A DNA stretch of 64,000 bases, from positions 1 to 64,000 of the forward strand of contig DASPLX010000010.1 of assembly GCA_035627375.1 (NCBI GenBank). Direction: 5' to 3'. Below the pieces are notes generated by a model that saw nothing but the letters and a program-made list of their open reading frames with translations, was not told where the DNA came from and searched no databases. Both the position numbers and the translations under genes were made by a program. Below are positions 26,175-34,487 of this stretch, piece by piece. The DNA is from DASPLX01 sp035627375. Lineage in GTDB: Bacteria > Pseudomonadota > Gammaproteobacteria > Burkholderiales > Burkholderiaceae_D. Numbering within the stretch: the first letter of the stretch is position 1; each line of letters starts with the position of its first letter.

Positions 26175-26927
26175 ATGCAATTCGATGTCGTCACGCTCTT
26201 TCCCGAAATGTTCAATGCGATCACGCAGTCGGGCATCACGCGGCGCGCGTTCGAGCAGCGTAGATGCGGGCTGTCGCTGTGGAATCCGCGCGATTTCACG
26301 ACCGATAATTACCGCACGGTCGATGACCGGCCTTATGGCGGAGGCCCAGGCATGGTGATGCTGGCGAAGCCGCTGGAAGCCGCGATCGATGCCGCCAAAC
26401 AGCGCCAGCAAGGATTGGGAATCGCGAAGCCGCATGTGATCTATCTGTCGCCGCAAGGCCGGCAGCTGACGCACCAGCGCGTGATGGATTTGACCGCGGA
26501 GCAGGGCGTGGTTCTGCTGTGCGGACGTTACGAGGCAGTGGATCAGCGTTTGCTGGACCGTTGCGTCGACGAGGAAATCAGCCTCGGCGATTTCGTGCTG
26601 TCGGGCGGCGAATTGCCGGCGATGGCGCTGATGGATGCGGTGATCCGGCAGTTGCCCGGCGTGTTGAACGACGGCGCTTCGGCGATCGAGGACAGCTTCG
26701 TCAACGGCTTGCTCGATTGTCCGCATTACACCCGGCCGGAGGTCTATGAAGGCGTGCCGGTGCCGCCGGTGCTGCTGGGCGGGCATCATGCCGAGATCGA
26801 GAGATGGCGGCGCGAGAAGGCGCTGGAGGTGACCGCGAAAAAGCGGCCCGATCTGATAGCGAAGGCGCGCGAAGCCGGATTGCTGACGCGCGCCGATGAG
26901 AAATTCTTGAGCGGCCTGTCCCTGTGA
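26175..26927 (+). CDS. trmD: tRNA (guanine-N1)-methyltransferase
   Basis: A 250-residue SPOUT methyltransferase that makes m1G37 in tRNAs with G36, preventing frameshifts. Signatures: MQFDVVTLFPEMFNAI, YGGGPGMVMLAKPLEAA, the knot region LSPQGRQLTHQRV and LCGRYEAVDQRLLD, and SLGDFVLSGGELPAMALMDA. The ATG at 26175 has AAGGAG seven bases upstream and gives the normal N-terminus; an ATG at 26160 lacks this. It follows rimM by 25 bases in the same operon. Confidence 0.97.
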   Translation: MQFDVVTLFPEMFNAITQSGITRRAFEQRRCGLSLWNPRDFTTDNYRTVDDRPYGGGPGMVMLAKPLEAAIDAAKQRQQGLGIAKPHVIYLSPQGRQLTHQRVMDLTAEQGVVLLCGRYEAVDQRLLDRCVDEEISLGDFVLSGGELPAMALMDAVIRQLPGVLNDGASAIEDSFVNGLLDCPHYTRPEVYEGVPVPPVLLGGHHAEIERWRREKALEVTAKKRPDLIAKAREAGLLTRADEKFLSGLSL

Positions 26928-27073
26928 CGGGCCGCGAGGCGGATGAGCGAGGCGCCATCCGCCGTGAGCGGTTTGCAGTACCGAGCGGGAGCCGTCAGCC
27001 CGCATGTTTTAACCCCATCCTCTACCGGGCATTCATATCAACGGCGCCGGCAAGATGGTTTCAGGAGCTAAAA

Positions 27074-27454
27074 ATGGACTTGATCCAGCAACTTGAGCAA
27101 GAAGAAATCGCCCGCCTGGGCAAGAACATCCCCGACTTCGCGCCGGGCGATACGGTCGTCGTCAACGTCAACGTCGTTGAAGGCACCCGCAAGCGTGCAC
27201 AGGCTTACGAAGGCGTCGTGATCGCACGCCGCAACCGCGGCCTGAACTCGAACTTCATCGTTCGCAAGATCTCGTCGGGCGAAGGCGTCGAGCGTACGTT
27301 CCAGCTGTATTCCCCGCTGATCGCTTCGATCGAAGTCAAGCGTCGCGGCGATGTCCGTCGCGCCAAGCTGTACTACCTGCGCGAGCGTTCGGGCAAATCG
27401 GCTCGCATCAAAGAAAAGCTGCCGAACCGCCGCGCCGAGCAAGCCGCAGAGTAA
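27074..27454 (+). CDS. rplS: 50S ribosomal protein L19
   Basis: A 126-residue large-subunit protein at the 30S-50S interface. The conserved stretch FAPGDTVVVNVNVVEGTRKR, then AYEGVVIARRNRGLNSNFIVRKISSGEGVE and RRGDVRRAKLYYLRERSGKSARIKEKL, identify it. The start at 27074 follows AGGAGC. It ends the rpsP-rimM-trmD-rplS cluster, with a strong terminator at 27478-27503. The 146-base gap after trmD holds no gene. Confidence 0.98.
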   Translation: MDLIQQLEQEEIARLGKNIPDFAPGDTVVVNVNVVEGTRKRAQAYEGVVIARRNRGLNSNFIVRKISSGEGVERTFQLYSPLIASIEVKRRGDVRRAKLYYLRERSGKSARIKEKLPNRRAEQAAE

Positions 27455-27477
27455 TCGTCTGCTGCATGTGGCAAGCG

Positions 27478-27503
27478 AAAGGGGCACCGACGGTGCCCCT
27501 TTT
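27478..27503 (+). terminator. rplS: Rho-independent terminator after rplS
   Basis: Stem AAAGGGGCACC / GGTGCCCCTTT around loop GAC, ending in TTTT; a near-perfect symmetrical hairpin. Confidence 0.9.
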
Positions 27504-27560
27504 GCGTTCTGGGGCCTCGCATGCGACCATGTGGGCGGATCTCCATCGTAGGAAATCATT

Positions 27561-28229
27561 TTGACGAAACTGCATTTCGATCCGATTGCGATACCGGTCG
27601 AATCCGTCGCCGGCGAGGCGGCGCTGACTGGCGATCGATTGTCGGCCGACTGGCTGCGGGCGCGCTTCGCGACTCCTCCGCAATGGCTGCCCGAATCGAC
27701 GAACGAGCATCTGATGCGCTCGGCGGCCACGCCGCCGATCCCGGCCGCCGTCCTGATACCGATCGTCATGCGCGCCGGCGGCCCGATGCTGCTGTTCACG
27801 CAGCGGACCGCGCACTTGTCCGACCATGCGGGGCAGGTGAGTTTCCCGGGCGGGCGCATGGAGGAAACCGATGCTTCCGCGATTCATACCGCCTTGCGCG
27901 AGACGGAAGAGGAGATCGGCCTGGCGCGCCGCCATGCCGAAGTGCTCGGCACCTTGCCGGATTATTTCACCGGCACCGGTTACCAGGTGACGCCGGTGGT
28001 CGCATTGGTATGGCCGCCCTTCGATCTGCAAGCCGATCCGCACGAGGTCGCGGAGATTTTCGAGGTGCCGCTCGCCTTCCTGATGGATGGCGCGAACCAT
28101 CAGCGCCGCACGGTCGATATCCCGGAAGGCACGCGCCGTACTTTCTATGCCATGCCTTACGATCGTTTCTTCATCTGGGGAGCCACGGCCGGCATGCTGC
28201 GCAATCTTTTCCATTTCCTGCGCGCTTGA
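27561..28229 (+). CDS. CoA pyrophosphatase (Nudix hydrolase)
   Basis: A 222-residue Nudix enzyme of the CoA-specific group, splitting CoA into 3',5'-ADP and phosphopantetheine. It carries the CoA signature before the Nudix box (LLFTQRTAHLSDHAGQVSFP), followed by GGRMEETDASAIHTALRETEEEIGL, the full GX5EX7REUXEEXGU motif. The start is an unusual TTG with an upstream TAGGAAAT ribosome site. Location right after rplS and before a CobD/CbiB-like gene is a conserved betaproteobacterial arrangement in my recollection. Confidence 0.9.
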   Translation: MTKLHFDPIAIPVESVAGEAALTGDRLSADWLRARFATPPQWLPESTNEHLMRSAATPPIPAAVLIPIVMRAGGPMLLFTQRTAHLSDHAGQVSFPGGRMEETDASAIHTALRETEEEIGLARRHAEVLGTLPDYFTGTGYQVTPVVALVWPPFDLQADPHEVAEIFEVPLAFLMDGANHQRRTVDIPEGTRRTFYAMPYDRFFIWGATAGMLRNLFHFLRA

Positions 28230-28323
28230 GACGAACGGAAATGATTCGTAACCAGGCTGGTTTGATTCGCAAGTTGCCCTGCGTTATCGTATCGGCTGCC
28301 ATCATCAACAAAGAGACAGGCGA

Positions 28324-29280
28324 ATGACATTTCTTTCCATTCTTTGCGCATTGCTGATCGAACAATTGAAGCCGCTGCGCGCCGACAACGCGATGTACAC
28401 CGGCATCAAGGCGCTTGCTTCGCGCATGGAGGCTTCTTTCAATGCCGGTCTCGCCAAGCATGGTCGATTCGCCTGGTTCTTGATGATGGCCATCCTGATG
28501 GCGCCGACCATCGCGATCTACTGGGCTTGCACCAAGATCGGCCCGTTCGCGGAGCTGGCATGGAATATCCTGGTCGTCTACCTGACGCTCGGCTTTCGGC
28601 ACTACAGCCATTACTTCACTTCGATCCAGGTCGCGCTCAATGCCGGCGACGAGGCGACCGCGCGTACGCTGCTGGCAGAATGGACCCGGCAGGATACGGC
28701 CGGCATGGATGCCGGCGAGATCTCGCGCCTGGCCGTCGAGAAGGCGCTCATCACGACGCATCGCAACGTCTTCGGCGTGTTTTTCTGGTTCCTCATGCCG
28801 CTCGGCCCGGCCGGCGCCGTCATGTATCGCGTGGCCGAATACCTGGGGCGCGCCTGGAGCGAGCCGGAGCATATGCGGAACGAGAAATTCGGCGAGTTCG
28901 CGGCGCGCGCGTTCTATTGGATCGATTGGTTGCCGGCTCGCTTGACCGCGATCGCATTCGCCGTGGTCGGCAATTTCGAGGATGCGGTCTATGCCTGGCG
29001 CAATTTCGCGGGCCGTTGGCAAGACGAAGCGATCGGCATCATTCTCTCGGCCGGCGGCGGTGCGATGGGAGTGCGGCTCGGCACGCCGGCCCAGGCGGCC
29101 GTCAACGTATCGCCGGCCGATGCCGGCGGGCTCGAGCCGGCCGGCGCCGATCCCGAAGTGCCGCCGGGCGAGGAATCGAGCGCGCGCGCATTGCAGAGCA
29201 CGGTCGGCCTGGTGTGGCGCGCCTTGCTGTTGTGGATGCTGCTGCTGCTGTTGCTGTCTCTCGCCGTCTGGATCGGTTGA
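28324..29280 (+). CDS. CobD/CbiB-like membrane protein
   Basis: A 318-residue integral membrane protein of the CobD/CbiB family, whose classical members join aminopropanol to cobyric acid in the aerobic or anaerobic B12 pathway. Matching parts: ILVVYLTLGFRHYSHYFTSIQVALNAGD, EISRLAVEKALITTHRNVFGVFFWFLMPLGPAGAVMYR, and a C-terminal membrane anchor. Between them lies a low-complexity Pro/Ala/Glu linker (about 262-290). No other cobalamin gene is in the window and no riboswitch was recognised upstream, so a B12 role is doubtful for this paralogue. It follows the CoA pyrophosphatase gene on the same strand. Confidence 0.75.
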   Translation: MTFLSILCALLIEQLKPLRADNAMYTGIKALASRMEASFNAGLAKHGRFAWFLMMAILMAPTIAIYWACTKIGPFAELAWNILVVYLTLGFRHYSHYFTSIQVALNAGDEATARTLLAEWTRQDTAGMDAGEISRLAVEKALITTHRNVFGVFFWFLMPLGPAGAVMYRVAEYLGRAWSEPEHMRNEKFGEFAARAFYWIDWLPARLTAIAFAVVGNFEDAVYAWRNFAGRWQDEAIGIILSAGGGAMGVRLGTPAQAAVNVSPADAGGLEPAGADPEVPPGEESSARALQSTVGLVWRALLLWMLLLLLLSLAVWIG

Positions 29281-29300
29281 GTCTTGAAACGATCGTCGGG

Positions 29301-29318
29301 ACGCCGCCGCGGCGGCGT
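29301..29318. terminator. GC-rich palindrome after the CobD/CbiB-like gene
   Basis: An 18-bp perfect palindrome, ACGCCGCCG / CGGCGGCGT, followed by TTCTCC. It may terminate transcription, but there is no loop in the perfect repeat and the T run is short, so the call is tentative. Confidence 0.4.
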
Positions 29319-29673
29319 TTCTCCAATGTCCCTTTGCCGTTCCGATGAAGCGGGCGCTTCACATCGTGAAATGTTGTTTCGCTTCAAGTCTTCTATAAGA
29401 TATAATACCGAAGAATACTGAAGCTCGGCGTTGCACAACGATGCCGGGCTCATCCGGTTCAAGCCATGCCGGCTCCGCCGTACGTATTGCATCCGGCCAG
29501 CCTTACCGATCCAGGCGATTCGGGAACGGGGAAGTCCGGCACGGCGTATGGCACTGCCGGCCCGCAGCAGACGGGAGTCCGGCCGGCGCCAGGAAGCGAC
29601 GGCCGATGCTTGCCGTATGTGGCCGGTGCGCTATGCTGAAACACCCCGGGACGCGAAAGAAACCGCCGCACAC
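29319..29673. other. Intergenic leader of the DUF3579 gene
   Basis: No gene is supported in this 355-base gap. AT-rich sequence with a TATAAT at 29401-29406 (weak TTTCGC 18 bases before it) suggests a promoter, leaving a leader of roughly 265 bases before the ATG at 29674. An upstream in-frame extension exists but has poor coding character. I see no known riboswitch fold. Confidence 0.4.
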
Positions 29674-30015
29674 ATGGCTCATCACGCTCATCAACGCAAA
29701 CCGCCTGCCCGCGAATTCTTCATCCAAGGAATTACGCTAGAAGGCAAGCAATTCCGTCCCAGCGATTGGGCGGAGCGCCTGTGCGGCGTGATGTCGCATT
29801 TCCGTCCGGAAGGCAAGCGCGGCCTCCATGCTCATCTGCAGTATTCGCCCTATGTGCGGCCGACGGTGTTGAACGGCATCAAGTCGGTCGTCGTGAATGA
29901 AGCCTTGCGCGAGCTCGAGCCGCTCGCCTATCACTTCGTTCTCAATTTCGCGAAAGACAATAATCTGCAAATCGTCGACGCCTGCCTCTTGCCCGATCCC
30001 GAAGAAGAGAAATAA
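29674..30015 (+). CDS. DUF3579-family protein
   Basis: A 113-residue cytoplasmic protein of a family found mostly in betaproteobacteria and of unknown function. The recognisable core is FFIQGITLEGKQFRPSDWAERLCGVMS, then GLHAHLQYSPYVRPTVLNGIKSVVVNEALRELEPLAYHFVLNFAKDNNL. Length is typical. The start at MAHHAHQ is preferred to an upstream ATG because family members begin with a short polar leader. Transcription probably starts from the TATAAT at 29401. Confidence 0.85.
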   Translation: MAHHAHQRKPPAREFFIQGITLEGKQFRPSDWAERLCGVMSHFRPEGKRGLHAHLQYSPYVRPTVLNGIKSVVVNEALRELEPLAYHFVLNFAKDNNLQIVDACLLPDPEEEK

Positions 30016-30052
30016 GAGAAAAGGGCGGTCAATGCAGTCGGCCGCATCGCAG

Positions 30053-30583
30053 CTATCTCCGGCCCGTCGCCGGCATGCGCAACCGGGCCGGCCCCGCGGG
30101 CGCTTCGGCATGCGTGACGCGCACCAGGCGGGCGTTCAGCTTGCGTGCCAGCCCCTCCGCACCGCGTTGCATCAGCCAATCATGATTCCTCCGGAATGCC
30201 GGGCGCGCGACCGGCGCAACGGCGTTCATCCAGCGTTTCGTGGTCTCGACACACCATTCGTAGCGCACCGTCGCCAGCTCGCCGTCCCGGAAAAACAGCC
30301 AGCGTCCCACGCCTTGCAGATCGCCGCCGACGGTGGCCTCCAGGACAGCCATGCGCTCTATTCTCGTCGTGCATGCTTCGAAGACGATGCGATAAGGCAG
30401 GCGGCTCTTCCAGGTGTAGCGCCGTATGCTGCCGATGCCGTCGGCGTCTCCGGGATCGCATTCTTCCACCGCTTCCGCCCCTTGCCACCAGTGCGGCCAT
30501 TCGAGCGAATGGAAGACCGCGTCGTATACCCGGTCGAGCGGCGCTTCCAGATGCCAATGCGTGATGAATCGATAGGCGGCCAT
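30053..30583 (-). CDS. SRPBCC/polyketide-cyclase-like protein
   Basis: A 176-residue soluble protein of the START/SRPBCC helix-grip fold: YRFITHWHLEAPLDRVYDAVF at the N-terminus, WPHWWQGAEAVEE, YRIVFEAC and a C-terminal long helix (PAFRRNHDWLMQRGAEGLARKL). Such proteins bind hydrophobic ligands or catalyse cyclisation or hydrolysis; no specific substrate can be named. The ATG at 30583 lies 5 bases after the stop of the LolA-like gene, so the two are one transcription unit. Confidence 0.8.
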   Translation of the reverse strand: MAAYRFITHWHLEAPLDRVYDAVFHSLEWPHWWQGAEAVEECDPGDADGIGSIRRYTWKSRLPYRIVFEACTTRIERMAVLEATVGGDLQGVGRWLFFRDGELATVRYEWCVETTKRWMNAVAPVARPAFRRNHDWLMQRGAEGLARKLNARLVRVTHAEAPAGPARLRMPATGRR

Positions 30584-30588
30584 AGGGG

Positions 30589-31317
30589 TCAAGGACGAAA
30601 GAAGGCGGGAGGGAACGACGGATCGATCACGACATCCTGCAGCAGCACGGTTTCGATTTCCCGGCCGGCGCCGTCGCTGCTGACGACCTTGAGCGGAAAA
30701 TCGGTCTCGTCGTCGAACCAGACGTCATAGCGGTGCACCGATTCCGGCCCCGTGCCCGGATCGCCGTTGACGGCGATATGGGTGGTGTCGCGTCCGTCGA
30801 CCGCTTCCGCCCCCAGCGCCTCGATCTTTCCGCGCCGCTTCAAGGCGAGGATATTGTCGAGCAGCGTACCCACGTCCGAGCGATCGACGCGCTGGCCGGT
30901 CGGACTCTGGAGCAGTGGATTGGTAGGGCTCAGGCTGAGCGGCGGCAGCAGGCCGCGTCCGAACGGCCAAAGGCGGACGATTCCGTCGTCCGGAACATAG
31001 ATCAGCAAGGCCCCTTTGTGAGGTTGCTCAAATTCCATGCGAATATATCCTGGCCGCCGATAGAAATAGCGGATGATTTCGCCGCTGCCGGTTCGACGCG
31101 ATGCCTTGATGGTGGCTTGGTAGCCTTCCATCCGGCGGTAACGCTGGAGCGTCTGCTCGAGTCGGTTCACGATTTGCCCTCCGGTGTGCCTTCCGGCAGG
31201 CGCCGTTGCCGTAGGGCCGTCGGTCGGCCATGCGTCGGCGTCCTGCAAGGTGGCGGCGGCAAGAACAACGGATGATATTCTTTTTGCAAGATGTCGCTTG
31301 ATTTTAACGGCGCTCAT
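30589..31317 (-). CDS. Exported LolA-like lipoprotein-sorting or polysaccharide-associated protein
   Basis: A 242-residue protein with an N-terminal signal-type segment (about 10-30, HLAKRISSVVLAAATLQDADA). The mature part resembles the LolA/LppX beta-sandwich: VNRLEQTLQRYRRMEGYQATIKAS, IRYFYRRPGYIRMEFEQPHKGALLIYVPDDGIVRLWPF, and DVWFDDETDFPLKVVSSDGAG. It may handle lipids in the periplasm. I reject the longer frame up to 31752 because it runs antisense to the start of the divergent GGDEF-EAL gene. It is co-transcribed with the SRPBCC gene downstream. Confidence 0.7.
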   Translation of the reverse strand: MSAVKIKRHLAKRISSVVLAAATLQDADAWPTDGPTATAPAGRHTGGQIVNRLEQTLQRYRRMEGYQATIKASRRTGSGEIIRYFYRRPGYIRMEFEQPHKGALLIYVPDDGIVRLWPFGRGLLPPLSLSPTNPLLQSPTGQRVDRSDVGTLLDNILALKRRGKIEALGAEAVDGRDTTHIAVNGDPGTGPESVHRYDVWFDDETDFPLKVVSSDGAGREIETVLLQDVVIDPSFPPAFFRP

Positions 31318-31495
31318 ATTGCTGGCCGGTTGTTGTGCCGGTTCGGCTTGTTTTAAATCATAATCCTGTTGTTCTACGGCAATTCTTAAATCCAGGACTT
31401 CGGCTAGGTTACAAAAGCCGGTATGAGGACTATAGGTAAACATGGCAACGCGGACAAAGACGGGAACGAAGCGTCGTCCCTTGGCGGGTGACTGA

Positions 31496-34369
31496 ATGTT
31501 TCGCAGCCGTATTTCCCTCTCGAGGGCGGCCGTGCTCGCGCTCCTGTGCGGAGTGGCGGGCACGGCCGCTTTGTTCGTCGCCGTGCGCGGGCATGAACAG
31601 CGCGAAGAAGAACTCGAGTTCCAGCAACGCGCCAATGTCCGCACGGCCGCGATCCGGCAAGGATTGAACGCCGCGGTCGAGGCGCTCGACAGCGTGGGGC
31701 GGCTGTTCGGCACGCTGGCCGCGGTCGATCGCGAGCAATTCCGCAGTTTCACGGCGCCGCTCCTGGTGCGCTATCCCTATATCCAGGCATTCAATCACCA
31801 TCGCATCGTTTCCGCCGAAGAGTTGCCGGCCTATGTCGCCGGGATGCGTACGCTGCATCCCGATTACAGCGTGCAGGAGATGGCCGGGGGCAATCGGATT
31901 CCGGCGTCGCCCAAGGAACGCTATTACGTGGTCGATTACGTGGAGCCGTTGCTCGGCAACGAGCCCGCGCTCGGCCTCGACGTCTCGCCCAACGCGCAAC
32001 TGATGCGTGCCGTGATGCGGTCGGTCGATTCGGGCCTTCCGCAAGCCAGCGGCCTGCTCGTGCTGGCGCAGGGGAAGGGAAGGCGCAACGGATTCCTGGT
32101 CGTGACGCCGGTCTATCGGCGCGGTATGCCGCTGACCGATGTGGTTGAACGGCGGCAGGCGTTCGTCGGCGACATCGCCGCCGTATTCCGCGGCGGCGAC
32201 CTGGTGGAAAGAATACTGGCTGACGGCGGCTTCCTCAATTCTCCCGACATCGGCATCAGCGTCTATGCCGCGTCCCGGCCGGAGGAGTCGGAACTGGTGT
32301 TCCGGCGCGGCGACGCGCCGCATTTCGAGCGGCCCGCGGCCTTCCCGATGCAGCGCTTGTTCTACGACCGGCTCAAGCCGGCCGAGCGCAGTTTCGACAT
32401 CGCCGGCACGACCTGGACCGTGGTGCTGACCAAGAAGCCGATGTGGTTCGGCTATAACCACCGCGGTTCGACGCTGGTGCTGGTGACGGGCATCGTCTTC
32501 ACGCTGCTGGCCGCCGCCTACCTGCAATCGGTTTCCCTGCGCGCCCGCCGCGTACAGAAGCTGGTCGATTTACGCACCGCCGAATTGCAGCGCGCCAACG
32601 CCTTGCTGGTCGAAGACATCGCGGCGCGCAAGCAGGCTGAGAAGGCCTTGCAATTGCGCCAGCGCGCGATCGACTCCTCCGCCAACGCCATCATGCTGAT
32701 CCGCGCGGAAAAGCCGGATTACATCGTCGACGACGTCAATCCCGCCTTCGAGCGCATGACCGGCTACGGCCGTTCGGAAATCATCGGCCAGTCTTACCAC
32801 ATCCTGCAGGCCGATTATCGCGATCAGCCCGGTATCGAGGAAATCCGCGGCGCGATGCGCGAACAGCGCGAAGGCTATGCCAGGTTGCGCAGCTATCGCA
32901 AGGACGGTTCGCTGTTCTGGAACGATCTCTACATCTCGCCGGTGCGCGACGCCGCCGGCAAGGTCAGCCATTTCGTCGTCACGCAATACGACATCACCGC
33001 CGCCAAGCGCTACGAGGCCGAGCTCGAATACCAGGCCAATCGCGACGCGCTGACCGGATTGGCCAACCGCAATCTCCTGCGCGACCGCCTCGGGCAGGCG
33101 CTCGCCTATGCCGGGCGCTACGGCCACTCGGTGTGGATCGTGCTGGTCGATCTCGACCGCTTCAAGTTCATCAACGACACGCTCGGCCACAAGGCCGGCG
33201 ACGCCTTGCTCAACAAGGTCGCCGAACGGCTGCTGCAGGCGGTGCGCGAAACCGATACCGTGGCCCGGCTCGGCGGCGACGATTTCGTGCTGATCCTGCC
33301 GGAGCGCAGCGACGAGCGCCTGACCATGGGCGCGGTGCAGCGGATCATGCAGGCCGTGTCGCGGCCGCTCGTCATCGAAGGCCACGAGTTCTTCCCGACC
33401 TGCAGCACCGGTGTGTCGGCCTATCCGGCCGACGGCCAGGACGCCGACACGCTGATCAAGCACGCCGAAATCGCGATGTACCGCGCCAAGGAGAACGGCC
33501 GCAATACCGTCCAGTTCTACACCTCGGCGATGAACGCCGAGGCACTCGAGCGGCTCAAGCTCGAGGGCAGCCTGCGCAGCGCCGTCGAGCGCGAAGAGTT
33601 CATCCTGCATTACCAGCCGCAGGTCGACCTGGCCAGCGGCCGCGTGACCGGCATGGAGTCGCTGATTCGCTGGCAGCATCCTGAACTCGGGATGGTGCCG
33701 CCCGGCCGTTTCATCGGCCTGGCCGAGGAAACCGGCTTGATCGTCCCGATCGGTTCCTGGGCCATCCGCACCGCCTGCGCCCAGGCGAAGAGCCTGCAGA
33801 ACCAGGGTTTCGGCCAGTTGCGGGTAGCGGTCAACCTGTCGGCGCGCCAGTTCTACCAGCACGACCTGGTGAAAACGGTGGCGACCGCGTTGAATGAGGC
33901 CGAACTCGCGCCCGACTGCCTGGAAATCGAATTGACCGAAAGCCTGGTGATGACCGACGTCGAGCGCGCGATCGCCGTCTTGCGCGACCTGAAGGCGCTC
34001 GGCGTGCAGATCTCGATCGACGACTTCGGCACCGGTTATTCGAGCCTGTCCTACCTGAAACGTTTCCCGATCGATGTCTTGAAGATCGACCAGTCCTTCG
34101 TACGCGACATCACCGAGGACGCCGACGACGCCGCCATCGTGCTGTCGATCATTTCGCTGGCGCACAGCCTGCGGCTCAAGGTCATCGCCGAAGGCGTCGA
34201 GACGGCCGAGCAACTGGCCTACCTGCGCCAGCACGGCTGCGACCAGATCCAGGGCTATTACTTCAGCAAGCCGCTGCCGGCGCCGGCGCTGCAATCCCTG
34301 CTGGCGGAAGGCAAGAGCCTGCCTCCCGCGCAGCATTGCGCGGATGCGCTGAGGACGCGCATCGCCTGA
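31496..34369 (+). CDS. CHASE-PAS-GGDEF-EAL membrane protein, bifunctional c-di-GMP enzyme candidate
   Basis: A 957-residue inner-membrane signalling protein. In order: TM helix (10-30), a periplasmic CHASE-type sensor (70-290), a second TM helix (about 320-342), a short coiled coil, PAS (398-510), GGDEF (520-680) with an intact GGDDF near 593 and an RETD inhibitory-type site five residues before it, and EAL (695-945). The EAL motif reads ESL near 721, but the catalytic Glu is kept and later motifs (LEIELTES, DDFGTGYSS, KIDQSF, AEGVET) are intact. It could make and degrade c-di-GMP. A hydrophobic or small ligand probably binds CHASE. Confidence 0.92.
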   Translation: MFRSRISLSRAAVLALLCGVAGTAALFVAVRGHEQREEELEFQQRANVRTAAIRQGLNAAVEALDSVGRLFGTLAAVDREQFRSFTAPLLVRYPYIQAFNHHRIVSAEELPAYVAGMRTLHPDYSVQEMAGGNRIPASPKERYYVVDYVEPLLGNEPALGLDVSPNAQLMRAVMRSVDSGLPQASGLLVLAQGKGRRNGFLVVTPVYRRGMPLTDVVERRQAFVGDIAAVFRGGDLVERILADGGFLNSPDIGISVYAASRPEESELVFRRGDAPHFERPAAFPMQRLFYDRLKPAERSFDIAGTTWTVVLTKKPMWFGYNHRGSTLVLVTGIVFTLLAAAYLQSVSLRARRVQKLVDLRTAELQRANALLVEDIAARKQAEKALQLRQRAIDSSANAIMLIRAEKPDYIVDDVNPAFERMTGYGRSEIIGQSYHILQADYRDQPGIEEIRGAMREQREGYARLRSYRKDGSLFWNDLYISPVRDAAGKVSHFVVTQYDITAAKRYEAELEYQANRDALTGLANRNLLRDRLGQALAYAGRYGHSVWIVLVDLDRFKFINDTLGHKAGDALLNKVAERLLQAVRETDTVARLGGDDFVLILPERSDERLTMGAVQRIMQAVSRPLVIEGHEFFPTCSTGVSAYPADGQDADTLIKHAEIAMYRAKENGRNTVQFYTSAMNAEALERLKLEGSLRSAVEREEFILHYQPQVDLASGRVTGMESLIRWQHPELGMVPPGRFIGLAEETGLIVPIGSWAIRTACAQAKSLQNQGFGQLRVAVNLSARQFYQHDLVKTVATALNEAELAPDCLEIELTESLVMTDVERAIAVLRDLKALGVQISIDDFGTGYSSLSYLKRFPIDVLKIDQSFVRDITEDADDAAIVLSIISLAHSLRLKVIAEGVETAEQLAYLRQHGCDQIQGYYFSKPLPAPALQSLLAEGKSLPPAQHCADALRTRIA

Positions 34370-34487
34370 TGTGAAACAACATCCCCGGCGATTTCCCCGC
34401 CGGCGTTGGCGGTGCGCCGCGCGGCGTGCCATCATAGAAGCGTTCATCCCTTTGGAAGTCCTCCCCTTCATGCAGCAAGGAACGGCC

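Noticed and set aside
28230..28323. Possible cobalamin riboswitch before the CobD/CbiB-like gene
   Set aside because: Only 94 bases separate the genes and no B12-box sequence was recognised.
29431..29673. Upstream extension of the DUF3579 frame
   Set aside because: The extension has poor coding character and overlaps the probable leader; homologues begin near the ATG at 29674.
31318..31752. Long N-terminal extension of the LolA-like gene
   Set aside because: It lies antisense to the start of the CHASE-GGDEF-EAL gene and across its promoter; the real signal peptide begins at MSAVK.
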